Shown here piece after piece: positions 31,638 through 39,632 of a stretch of 42,062 bases of DNA (positions are counted from its first letter, which is position 1; every line of letters starts with the position of its first letter). Below the pieces are notes generated by a model that did not search any database, had not been told where the DNA came from, and saw only the letters and a program-made list of their open reading frames with translations. The DNA lies in the NCBI GenBank assembly GCA_910586605.1, contig CAJUJR010000014.1, positions 1 to 42,062 on the forward strand. The letters run 5' to 3'. A program made the position numbers and the translations under genes. This DNA is from an uncultured Lachnospiraceae bacterium (GTDB lineage Bacteria; Bacillota; Clostridia; Lachnospirales; Lachnospiraceae).

Positions 31638-32465
31638 TTAATAAAGCTTTTCAATTACCTCATCCTCTATTTTATATGTGTGCTCCTGTGCCGGGAAAGT
31701 CCCTTCCCTAACTTCTTTTGCATAGTCAGAAAACGCCTTCTTCATAACTTCGCCAACTCCTGCAAATTGCTTTACAAACTTAGGGACATAATCATGAAAC
31801 ATGCCAAGCATATCCTGATATACCAAAACCTGCCCGTCGCATTCCCTGCCAGCTCCAATCCCAATTGTTGCAATATCAAGCTTTTCAGTAATTAACGCTG
31901 CAAGCTTTTCCGGAACACATTCCAGGACAACCGCAAATGCCCCTGCTGCCTGTACAGCCATCGCGTCATTCAGCAGCTTCTTTGCAGCTTCCTCACTTTT
32001 CCCCTGCACCTTAAATCCCCCAAATGCATTTATGGATTGCGGGGTAAGCCCTAGATGTGCCATAACCGGAATCCCAACTTCCGTAATCGCTTTAATCTGT
32101 AGGCAGGCGCTTTTCCCTCCCTCCAGCTTTACAGCATTTGCATGTCCTTCCTTTATCAGACGCCCTGCATTGATAACTGCATCATAAATAGATGCCTGGT
32201 AAGACATAAACGGCATATCTGCTACAACCATAGCTTCTTTCGCCCCTCTTGCAACTGCTGCGGTATGATGTATCATATCCTCCATAGTAACTGACAAAGT
32301 GTCATCATAACCTAGAATTACATTGCCAAGGGAATCCCCTACCAAGATTGAATCAATCCCTGCCTCATCCACCAGTTTGGCAGTTGAATAATCATATGCC
32401 GTAAGCATTGTAATTTTCTCATGGTTTTCTTTTGCACTCTGAAATGTACTAACCGTTTTTTTCAT
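31638..32465 (-). CDS. panB: 3-methyl-2-oxobutanoate hydroxymethyltransferase
   Basis: About 275 residues from the ATG at 32465; earlier TTG/GTG codons are part of the only ribosome-site-like sequence (GGTGA). It transfers a hydroxymethyl group from methylene-THF to 2-ketoisovalerate, giving ketopantoate. Conserved parts are MLTAYDYSTAKLVDEAG, ILVGDSLGNVILGY, VVADMPFMSYQ and MAHLGLTPQS. It is separated from the upstream gene by 178 bases holding a hairpin and a possible leader peptide. Confidence 0.96.
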   Translation of the reverse strand: MKKTVSTFQSAKENHEKITMLTAYDYSTAKLVDEAGIDSILVGDSLGNVILGYDDTLSVTMEDMIHHTAAVARGAKEAMVVADMPFMSYQASIYDAVINAGRLIKEGHANAVKLEGGKSACLQIKAITEVGIPVMAHLGLTPQSINAFGGFKVQGKSEEAAKKLLNDAMAVQAAGAFAVVLECVPEKLAALITEKLDIATIGIGAGRECDGQVLVYQDMLGMFHDYVPKFVKQFAGVGEVMKKAFSDYAKEVREGTFPAQEHTYKIEDEVIEKLY

Positions 32466-32502
32466 AATTTTCACCAAGCCCCAAGCGAAAATACTTACAT
32501 TT

Positions 32503-32547
32503 TCATTTGAGGCACAAACACACAGGGTAAACGATGTGTGTTTGCAT
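32503..32547 (-). other. Possible leader peptide before panB (14 codons)
   Basis: On the minus strand AAAGGATAAT precedes an ATG and a short frame, MQTHIVYPVCLCLK, ending in TGA. The frame spans a perfect inverted repeat, CAAACACAC (32515-32523) and GTGTGTTTG (32536-32544). Translation through it would disturb the hairpin. No T-run follows, so any attenuation would have to be translational. Confidence 0.3.
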
Positions 32548-32643
32548 ATTATCCTTTCCTCTTTTTTCTTTCACCCTTAACCCACACGCCACGCCTTATA
32601 CAACTTAATTAGTTTGCAGATATCAATCCGCTTCAAACAGTTT

Positions 32644-33483
32644 CTATAAAAGATGGCTAAGCACAGTATAATCCTGGTTTGGATTTTTCTGCCTAGCAAT
32701 AGCAAGCAACTCTTTCCCAATGCTCCTATATATCACTTCTGCATTCGTCCCCTGCAATACCTTTAAATGCTTTTGTACAGTCCCGGCATCATTTCGCTCT
32801 ACCGGGCCTGTCAGCGCCTCTGCTGCCGGATGCCCTAACATCACCCTGACATTATTCTCCACAAGCGGACCTAAAAGCTGCCGCCCATCTGCTTCTGAAA
32901 AGCCACACTCACATAGCAGGTTAAGGCTGGCCTGGAAAAGCCCCACCATATAATTGCTGGCAAGCGCTGCCGCTGCATGATATTTCATTTTATCTTCTGC
33001 TTTTATAAGACATACTTTATGGCCAAGCCCTTCAAAGAGCTGGCGCATCTTCTGTATTGCCCCCTCCTGCCCTTCCATCGTAAGACAGGCTGCAGAAAAC
33101 TTTTCATAGGATTTAAATTTGTCGCTGAATGCAAACATTGGATGAATCGAACAACCAGATGCACCAGTTGTCTCTATTCTAGAAAAAACATACGATGATA
33201 ACGAACCACTAAAATGGCATACCAGTTTCCCCACTAAATTGTAATGGGCAATGCAATCCCATACCTTTGCAATCTCCCCATCAGGAGTTGTAATAAACAG
33301 GGTATCACTTGCTTCTACAATTGCCTTTATATCCTGGTATGCTTCCGTTTCTGTAAAATCTGCCGCACAAACGGCATGTCCATACGTTCGGCTGTAATAG
33401 CCGGACACAGCAATATGATTTTTACAAAGATACGCACCTAAAGACGTACCTACCTTTCCTGCGCCTATAATTCCAATTTTCAA
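32644..33483 (-). CDS. panG: DUF2520 Rossmann protein, probable ketopantoate reductase PanG
   Basis: 279 residues. The N-terminal NAD(P) motif is KIGIIGAGKVGTSLGAYL, and the C-terminal helical domain (DUF2520) includes KMKYHAAAALASNYMVGLF. PanG, described in Francisella and noted in other Firmicutes, belongs to this family and replaces PanE in reducing ketopantoate to pantoate. Here it heads an operon with panB, panC, panD and coaBC that lacks panE and would otherwise miss this step, which supports the role. ilvC-encoded activity is an alternative. The start is TTG with GAGGTGG upstream, overlapping the stop of a short frame. Confidence 0.82.
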   Translation of the reverse strand: MKIGIIGAGKVGTSLGAYLCKNHIAVSGYYSRTYGHAVCAADFTETEAYQDIKAIVEASDTLFITTPDGEIAKVWDCIAHYNLVGKLVCHFSGSLSSYVFSRIETTGASGCSIHPMFAFSDKFKSYEKFSAACLTMEGQEGAIQKMRQLFEGLGHKVCLIKAEDKMKYHAAAALASNYMVGLFQASLNLLCECGFSEADGRQLLGPLVENNVRVMLGHPAAEALTGPVERNDAGTVQKHLKVLQGTNAEVIYRSIGKELLAIARQKNPNQDYTVLSHLL

Positions 33484-33518
33484 ATTACCACCTCGCTTCT
33501 GTGGTAATCCATCATCAT
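33480..33518 (-). other. Possible coupled leader peptide before panG
   Basis: ATG ATG ATG begins a 12-codon frame (MMMDYHRSEVVI) with AAGGA about 10 bases upstream. Its TGA overlaps the panG TTG start by two bases (TTGA), an arrangement that favours translational coupling. It ends in Val-Val-Ile. Three Met codons make the start ambiguous. Confidence 0.3.
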
Positions 33519-33592
33519 CTGATGCAGTTTCCTTCCAGAATACCGCTCATCTTCCTGCAAAAGCCCATATACTTCCTGGCTTTGCCACTGGC

Positions 33593-33598
33593 ATTATA
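33593..33598 (-). promoter_or_regulatory. pan operon promoter, extended -10
   Basis: On the minus strand TGG-TATAAT, an extended -10 about 110 bases before panG, with no clear -35. Confidence 0.5.
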
Positions 33599-33669
33599 CC
33601 AGGATGGTAAAAGAGCCATTGCACAATTGTATGAATTATAGCATGTCAGAAACTATTATGCAATAGAGC

Positions 33670-33710
33670 AAAAAAAATTCCTCTTCACAGTGAAAATCAC
33701 TCTGAAGAGG
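33670..33710 (-). terminator. Terminator upstream of the pan operon
   Basis: CCTCTTC (33680-33686) pairs with GAAGAGG (33704-33710) and inside it AGTG with CACT. On the minus strand a run of eight T follows. It insulates the pan promoter from leftward read-through. Confidence 0.85.
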
Positions 33711-33981
33711 AGAGGGGTTTGAGGGGTATATCTTGTTACTGTTACAATTAGTAACTTGATAACAAAGCTAGTATACCACAAAAAGGACACTAATTGGACA
33801 ACAAAAAGTTACAAATTTGATACATTTTTTTCTAATTTTTGCAACTTTTTCTTAAGAAAAAATTTAGAACCTTCGGTTTTTCTTAGGAAATAGGGACTTT
33901 TTCAGCTTTCTCCCATTTATTCCCCATTTTCACCATATTACATTTTTCGATAATCCACATTGTATAACACGTCCTATCCAC
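33711..33981. other. AT-rich gap after hydrolase-HTH gene
   Basis: No gene. It contains a GTTACT/AGTAAC dyad near 33735-33755. A hairpin at 33851-33887 (AACC-GAA-GGTT on the minus strand, followed by a run of six T within an AT stem) is probably the first terminator for the gene ending at 33982. Confidence 0.5.
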
Positions 33982-34938
33982 CTATTTCATTTTTTGCTGA
34001 ATCAGGTAACCGGTTGTATATTCTGCCCAACTATAGTTTGACATATACTCCCCCGAAAACTTCATCATGTCATTTGACTTACTTTTCAGGAAATCATAAT
34101 AATCACATTTTACTTTGTTTGTATCAACCGCCAAACTATTCCACTGCCTTACAATAATATCTTCCGCCCCATATTCACGGAAGGTCTTTAACATCTGGCT
34201 GATAATTGTCTGTACCTGGTTCTTGACGGAGCGGTTATATTCCTTGTCTTCAAAAAGAATAGATGCAATCTCGGTATTTGATACCCCCGCCCCCCTCCGG
34301 TCAATTAAAAATGCAAACAGTTCTTCTGACTTGCTTCTTGGAAACTTTACCGGCCTGCCGCCCGCAAATACCTGAAATTTACCAAAAGTCTGTACTGTAA
34401 CCTTATTCGTCCCTATTTCTTCTTTGTTTCCTTCCAGCACATCAATCTGGCACATCTTCATAGCTGACAATGCATTTTGGTGCGATTCCGGTGTTACCCC
34501 AGCACAGCATGATGCGTCAACCTGGATTATTTTTTCTGGAAAATGCGCCTTTAATAGCAATGCATTAGAAATCACGCAGATATCTGTACAAAGCCCAACA
34601 AGTTCTATTACTTCCTCCTCCCCTATAAGCCCTGGCAAAACTGTAGAACCGAAAGTCGGTTTTTCAACAATCTCCCCTGTAAACCCAGAAAGCTCTGGAA
34701 TCAGCTCCCACCCTTCTGTCCCCCGAATACAATGTTTTACTGGAAGCTTCCCCCCCTCCTGCGTATCCAGGTATTCTTCCCCATGAGTATCTTTTGTAAA
34801 AATAATCCTTGTCCCTTGTTCCTTTTCCTTTTGCAGCTTCTCACAAAGCCTTGGCACAATTGCCTGTGCCTCACCAGTCCCCAAAGAGCCCGTCACAAAA
34901 TCTACCTGCATATCAACCACAATAAATACCTTCTTCAT
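33982..34938 (-). CDS. Cysteine hydrolase (nicotinamidase/isochorismatase fold) fused to SARP/OmpR-type DNA-binding domain
   Basis: 318 residues from the ATG at 34938 (GGGAGG upstream). Residues 1-175 are an isochorismatase-fold hydrolase: catalytic Asp in FIVVDMQVDFVTGSLG, the Lys/His stretch GGKLPVKHCIRGTEGWELI and the nucleophile in VIELVGLCTDICVISNALLL, closest in pattern to nicotinamidases. Residues about 188-300 (VTVQTFGKFQVFAGGRPVKF, then the KSEELFAFLIDRRGAGVSNTEI block) are a winged-helix domain of the SARP/Trans_reg_C kind that binds DNA. An enzyme whose substrate could control transcription, for example NAD salvage, is the natural inference. The 79-base gap from the Bce permease allows co-transcription. 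Confidence 0.82.
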   Translation of the reverse strand: MKKVFIVVDMQVDFVTGSLGTGEAQAIVPRLCEKLQKEKEQGTRIIFTKDTHGEEYLDTQEGGKLPVKHCIRGTEGWELIPELSGFTGEIVEKPTFGSTVLPGLIGEEEVIELVGLCTDICVISNALLLKAHFPEKIIQVDASCCAGVTPESHQNALSAMKMCQIDVLEGNKEEIGTNKVTVQTFGKFQVFAGGRPVKFPRSKSEELFAFLIDRRGAGVSNTEIASILFEDKEYNRSVKNQVQTIISQMLKTFREYGAEDIIVRQWNSLAVDTNKVKCDYYDFLKSKSNDMMKFSGEYMSNYSWAEYTTGYLIQQKMK

Positions 34939-35017
34939 TTTAGCCTCCCATTCTTTCTCCTCGTTCTCCCATTGTAACAGGAACAAGATAAAATGAACAG
35001 CCTTTGCATTTAATTTT

Positions 35018-37033
35018 TTACCGCTTTTCTACAATCCGGTAATATACGCGTGACGTAACTTTGTAAACCAGTATATAAATCAACAAAAATACCAGGACTG
35101 TCCCTACAGTACATCCCAAAAACAATTTAACATTTGTCAGATTCAACATCGACATAATATTTTTAATAATTGGGAATGCAAAACAGATATGCACCACTGC
35201 CATAATAATTGGCAAAAGGAATACCATCCGTATCTGACTGTTAATAATCTGGCTGATTTCTTTATTCGCAAGGCCGACTTTGCTCATAATCTGGAAATTA
35301 CGCTGGTCTCCATAACCCTCGCTGATCTGTTTATAATAAATAATCAGCACTGTAGCAACTAGGAACAAAAACCCAATAAAGCCCCCGATAAACAATACGC
35401 TTGCATAAAGCCCAAGACTTTCTTGCCATGTTGAATAGTAATCCTCCACCAAATAAATATCCTCAATGCCCTTTTTCTTTAGATACCCCTTAACTTGGCT
35501 TCCATAAGCCTCTTTCCTCTCCCATTTTCCGTCCAAATCAAAGTCATAATTTTTATGGATTTGAAACCTCTGTTTTTCCTCCTCACCTTTTATCTTTCCA
35601 TTGAGCTTTTGGCAGATTTCATCCATTTCCTTATAATCAGAAACCAGAAGAATCGCCTGCAAATATAATTTATTCCCAAATTTTTCGTTTACTGTCCCTT
35701 CATTTTGAACCTCTATCCTGACGCCATCCAGTTCAATCCTGCTGCCATTTATCCCTTCCTCTTTATTTATAATGAGAATCGGCGCATCCCCTTTCTGCTT
35801 TAAACTGCTTTTTGCCAGCATATTATACTCCTCTGTCAGCATTATCTGAAAGTTAAGTATATCCGAACTTGTGTAATCCACTAATTCTGATGAATTAAAA
35901 CAATTCCCCTTTTCCCTGAAATACATCTTAGAATAACTAACATAACTTTCTACTGATTTAATGTCTACATCCATTTTTTGTGCAAGTTCTTCCGTGGCCT
36001 CTTTTAACTGCGCTGCAATTTGTTCTGGCTTTTGGATTTCCCCTTCTTTGCAAGAAATCGCAATACTTACATCTTTTGGATAACGGTATCTTTGTTCATC
36101 CTCCATCCCAATATAAAGAGAGACCGTAGTTGACAGCACAACAATCACCATTGTCACAAGTATGCATATGCTGGCAAGGCCCATAGCATTCTGCTTCATG
36201 CGGTACATCATACCGGAAACTGTAACAAAATGAGTTTTATGGTAATAGAACTCCTTATTTTTCTTTAACATCTTTAGCAGTACAATGCTTCCAGCCACAA
36301 ACAAGTAGTATGTCCCAATAATTACCAGAATCACCGCCACAAAAAACATCCCAAGCGCCTGCAGCGGATTATCTGTTGTAAGTGCAATCTCATACCCAAT
36401 CCCTAAAGCAACCACGCCAAGAAAAGCACGCAGCCATTTTGCCTTCGGCTCCCTTTCCCCCGCATTTGTTTCCCGCATCAAATCAACCGGCTTTAACCTT
36501 GCAGCCTTTAAAAGGTTCTGTAAAACTGCCGCTGCAAATACCACGCCAAATACAAGTACCGTAACCACGACGGCCAGCGGTGAAACAAAAAAAGAAAACT
36601 TTGGATCCAGCCCAATCATATTGATCAATACCAAAAAAAGCAGCTTAGAAAAAATAATCCCAAAAATAAGCCCGGCTGCAATCCCTCCAATTGCTACAAT
36701 CGCAATTTCCCAGGTTATCACCTTTGCAATATGTTTCTTCTCCATTCCAAGTACATTATATAGCCCTAATTCCCGTGTTCTCTGCTTCATAAGGAAACTA
36801 TTCGTATAAAAAATAATAATTACAGAAATAATCCCGGCAACCCAAACCCCAAACCCCAGAATCTGGCTCATATATGACGCCCCATAATATAACCCATCTG
36901 ACTGGAGCTCAATCGCCAGCAGCATATAAAACATCGCTACCATAGCAATTGCCGACAATAGAAATGGGAAAAATGCATTTTTATTTTTCCTGATATTCGT
37001 AAACGCTAACTTCAAATATAACCCTCTTTTCAT
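35018..37033 (-). CDS. BceB-type ABC transporter permease (FtsX/MacB family)
   Basis: 671 residues. The start KLAFTNIRKNKNAFFPFLLS and about ten membrane segments, with a large extracellular domain between the seventh and eighth (about residues 315-525), are the BceB layout. FtsX-type blocks are around MKQRTRELGLYNVLGMEKK and the final GYGDQRNFQIMSKVGL segment. Such permeases confer resistance to bacitracin-like and lantibiotic peptides and act as sensors with a BceS kinase. Its start overlaps the ATPase stop by four bases. No kinase/regulator pair is adjacent. Confidence 0.9.
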   Translation of the reverse strand: MKRGLYLKLAFTNIRKNKNAFFPFLLSAIAMVAMFYMLLAIELQSDGLYYGASYMSQILGFGVWVAGIISVIIIFYTNSFLMKQRTRELGLYNVLGMEKKHIAKVITWEIAIVAIGGIAAGLIFGIIFSKLLFLVLINMIGLDPKFSFFVSPLAVVVTVLVFGVVFAAAVLQNLLKAARLKPVDLMRETNAGEREPKAKWLRAFLGVVALGIGYEIALTTDNPLQALGMFFVAVILVIIGTYYLFVAGSIVLLKMLKKNKEFYYHKTHFVTVSGMMYRMKQNAMGLASICILVTMVIVVLSTTVSLYIGMEDEQRYRYPKDVSIAISCKEGEIQKPEQIAAQLKEATEELAQKMDVDIKSVESYVSYSKMYFREKGNCFNSSELVDYTSSDILNFQIMLTEEYNMLAKSSLKQKGDAPILIINKEEGINGSRIELDGVRIEVQNEGTVNEKFGNKLYLQAILLVSDYKEMDEICQKLNGKIKGEEEKQRFQIHKNYDFDLDGKWERKEAYGSQVKGYLKKKGIEDIYLVEDYYSTWQESLGLYASVLFIGGFIGFLFLVATVLIIYYKQISEGYGDQRNFQIMSKVGLANKEISQIINSQIRMVFLLPIIMAVVHICFAFPIIKNIMSMLNLTNVKLFLGCTVGTVLVFLLIYILVYKVTSRVYYRIVEKR

Positions 37034-37794
37034 GCCTCTCCTCCCTGCGCTAACAAAAGCGTCAATGTATCTGAAATCTTTTTATACATCATGTCGTTTG
37101 TCATATCCCCACGGTAAATCTGATGGTAAATTTCACCATCCTTGATAAACAGAACCCTTCCTGCCCTTGCAGCGGCAGCAGTCGAATGTGTTACCATAAC
37201 AATGCTCTGCCCGCTCTGGTGGATATTTTCAAAAGCATCCAGCAAATCCGCCGTAGATTTGGAATCCAAAGCCCCTGTTGGCTCATCTGCTAAAATCAGT
37301 TCCGGCTCTGTAATAATTGCACGGCATACTGCTGCACGCTGCTTCTGTCCGCCAGAAACCTCATAGGGATATTTGTCTAAAAGCTTCTCAATATGGACAC
37401 GTTTTGCCACCTCATGCAGCTTTGGCGCAATCGCACCATATTTTTCTCCAGCAAGTACAAGCGGCAGGCAAATATTATCACCTAAGCTAAAGCTGTCAAG
37501 TAAATTAAAATCCTGAAAAACAAACCCCAAATGCTCCCTCCGGAACTTCGCCAGCTCACTATCTTTTACCTGGCTGAGCTCCTTCCCATTTAACTGAATT
37601 GAACCATCCGTCGGTTTATCAATAGAAGCCAATACATTTAACAGAGTCGTTTTCCCACTCCCTGACTCTCCCATAATCGCCAGATATTCCCCCTGTTCCA
37701 CCGAAAACGTAATATTATGCAGCGCCTCCACTTTATTGCCGCCAAAACGAGTTGTATATACTTTTTTTACATTCCTAACATCTAATAATGTCAT
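37030..37794 (-). CDS. BceA-type ABC transporter ATP-binding protein
   Basis: 254 residues from the ATG at 37794 behind AGGAGG (7-base spacer); a longer frame to 37866 crosses the promoter. Walker A is GESGSGKTT, the signature is VSGGQKQRAAVCRAI and Walker B is ELILADEPTGALDSK. These are the MacB/BceA group features. It pairs with the overlapping permease gene, forming an export or target-protection system for cell-wall-active peptides. Upstream lies a palindrome at 37899-37920 that fits a BceR-type operator. Confidence 0.92.
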   Translation of the reverse strand: MTLLDVRNVKKVYTTRFGGNKVEALHNITFSVEQGEYLAIMGESGSGKTTLLNVLASIDKPTDGSIQLNGKELSQVKDSELAKFRREHLGFVFQDFNLLDSFSLGDNICLPLVLAGEKYGAIAPKLHEVAKRVHIEKLLDKYPYEVSGGQKQRAAVCRAIITEPELILADEPTGALDSKSTADLLDAFENIHQSGQSIVMVTHSTAAAARAGRVLFIKDGEIYHQIYRGDMTNDMMYKKISDTLTLLLAQGGEA

Positions 37795-37842
37795 CCTTTC
37801 CCCTCCTAAACTTGTAAGATTCTGTGAATTGTTACTGTACCC

Positions 37843-37848
37843 ATTATA
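37843..37848 (-). promoter_or_regulatory. bceAB-type operon -10 box
   Basis: TATAAT on the minus strand about 50 bases before the ATPase start, without a good -35 at 16-18 bases, as expected for an activator-dependent promoter. Confidence 0.5.
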
Positions 37849-37898
37849 ATAAAAAAAGAAATGCAATGCCTTAACTTTGGCTTACATTTCTAGATAAT

Positions 37899-37920
37899 AA
37901 CCTTACAAAGTTGTAAGGTT
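37899..37920. promoter_or_regulatory. Perfect palindromic operator, BceR-like
   Basis: AACCTTACAA-AG-TTGTAAGGTT, a perfect 10-bp inverted repeat. Its centre TTACA-N4-TGTAA agrees with the consensus I recall for BceR-type response regulators. It lies about 50-70 bases upstream of the -10 of the transporter genes. A second, weaker TTGTAAG lies at 37812-37818. Confidence 0.6.
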
Positions 37921-38020
37921 GGAAATCTTTCCCTTGCTTTTCCCGGACAATAGCATTAATATTAAAATAGTTTATTTCCTAGAGCGCATTTAAAATGATT
38001 AGAATAAAGGAGGGACTGCC

Positions 38021-39406
38021 ATGGTATACAAATGCAGCGTATGCGGCTATCTATTTGATGAAGAAAAAGAGGGGAAATCTTTTTCTGACTTAACCGAATG
38101 CCCATTATGCAAACAACCAATGGATAAATTTGAGATAATATCTTCAGAGGAAACGAAAGATTCTGTTCCCGAAAAACCACTCAATTTAGATTATCCAAAG
38201 GAAACTAAGAAAACAGACAGCAATTACCGTTATATGAAAGAAATCCACGAGATGGCTGTCACTGGAAAATCTGCGATAGAAGCAATGGGGACGCAAATGA
38301 AAATGCCGGATTGGGACGATATCCTTATCCTTGGCGCACAGCTAAACCCACCACCTTTGGATGAATCAGCTGACGTATCATTAAAAACAGTAATCGGAAA
38401 AAACGCCAAAAAGCCAATGGCCATTGACATGCCCGTATATATTTCACATATGTCATTCGGAGCCCTATCCAAAGAAACAAAAATAGCCCTTGCAAAAGGA
38501 AGTGCCCTTGCAGGAACAGCGATGTGCAGCGGAGAAGGCGGAATCCTCCCAGAAGAAAAAGAGGCTTCTTTCAGATACATATTTGAGTATGTCCCAAACT
38601 TATATAGTGTAACAGATGAAAACCTGCAATCTTCAGATGCCATAGAAATCAAAATCGGGCAGGGGACAAAACCAGGAATGGGCGGTCATCTGCCCGGCAG
38701 CAAGGTTACGCCCGAAATCGCCGCAATCCGTAATAAACCGCTTGGGCAGGATATTATAAGCCCTTCTAGAATCCCGGGAATCCATACAAAAGAAGATTTG
38801 AAAAAACTGGTGGAGAACTTACGAGAGCGCAGTGGCGGCAGGCCAATAGGAATTAAAATTGCTGCCGGAAAAATAGAAAAGGATTTGGAATACTGTGTAT
38901 TTGCAGAACCAGATTTTATAACAATCGATGGAAGAGGCGGGGCAACTGGCGCATCCCCTGCCATTATAAGGGATTCTACAAGCGTACCGACCATCTATGC
39001 CCTTTACCGTGCAAGAAAATACCTTGATTCTGTAAAATCAGATATTTCTTTAGTAATTACAGGAGGTCTCCGGGTTTCTTCTGATTTTGCAAAAGCAATC
39101 GCAATGGGGGCTGACGCAGTTGCAATCGCATCTGCTGCAATGGTTGCTGCTGCCTGCCAGCAATACCGCATCTGTGGAACAGGAATGTGCCCTGTCGGCA
39201 TGGCAACACAAGAACCCGAACTTAGGGAACGTCTCCTGATTGAAGCAGCCTCCCAAAGAGTAGCAAACTATCTCGCTTGTTCTGCGGAAGAATTACGGAC
39301 ATTTGCAAGAATTACAGGACACAGCAGGATCCATGAATTGTCATCAGAAGATTTATGCACTATCAATAGGGAGATATCTGAATATACAAATATTGCCCAT
39401 TCCTAA
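38021..39406 (+). CDS. Rubredoxin-like / glutamate synthase FMN-domain protein
   Basis: 461 residues. Residues 1-40 form a rubredoxin-like iron site with two CxxC pairs (YKCSVCGY and ECPLCKQP). Residues about 90-450 are the FMN-binding central domain of glutamate synthase: PVYISHMSFGALSKE, GEGGILPEE, IGQGTKPGMGGHLPG and the cysteine cluster CGTGMCPVGMATQ of the 3Fe-4S site. It lacks the glutaminase domain, like archaeal-type and stand-alone clostridial homologues, so it is an oxidoreductase of unproven substrate. AAAGGAGG lies 8 bases before ATG. It diverges from the Bce operon. Confidence 0.88.
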   Translation: MVYKCSVCGYLFDEEKEGKSFSDLTECPLCKQPMDKFEIISSEETKDSVPEKPLNLDYPKETKKTDSNYRYMKEIHEMAVTGKSAIEAMGTQMKMPDWDDILILGAQLNPPPLDESADVSLKTVIGKNAKKPMAIDMPVYISHMSFGALSKETKIALAKGSALAGTAMCSGEGGILPEEKEASFRYIFEYVPNLYSVTDENLQSSDAIEIKIGQGTKPGMGGHLPGSKVTPEIAAIRNKPLGQDIISPSRIPGIHTKEDLKKLVENLRERSGGRPIGIKIAAGKIEKDLEYCVFAEPDFITIDGRGGATGASPAIIRDSTSVPTIYALYRARKYLDSVKSDISLVITGGLRVSSDFAKAIAMGADAVAIASAAMVAAACQQYRICGTGMCPVGMATQEPELRERLLIEAASQRVANYLACSAEELRTFARITGHSRIHELSSEDLCTINREISEYTNIAHS

Positions 39407-39550
39407 TGACAGAGCCAATCAGATCATGGCAACAAGATAATATAAATTTATTATTTAAATGAAAAGGAGAGTAGTGCAACCATCCACAAAGCTATTTTGA
39501 AATAAGTGCAGAAAACTACTAAATAATGTATTGCCCTTACACAAACAACT

Positions 39551-39588
39551 GCCGGAATGCCGCATAAATATCTATGCGGCATTCCGGC
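39551..39588. terminator. Perfect 16-bp hairpin between convergent genes
   Basis: GCCGGAATGCCGCATA and its exact complement surround a 6-base loop. There is no real T-run on either strand (minus side reads AGTTGTTTGTG), so termination is possible but not textbook. It is the most stable hairpin of the window. Confidence 0.5.
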
Positions 39589-39632
39589 GATACAGCTAAA
39601 CGATAAGGGCTGCATCTACATCATTATCTTTT

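Noticed and set aside
39551..39588. Standard Rho-independent terminator
   Set aside because: The stem is perfect, but no T-run follows on either strand; listed as a terminator only with reduced confidence.
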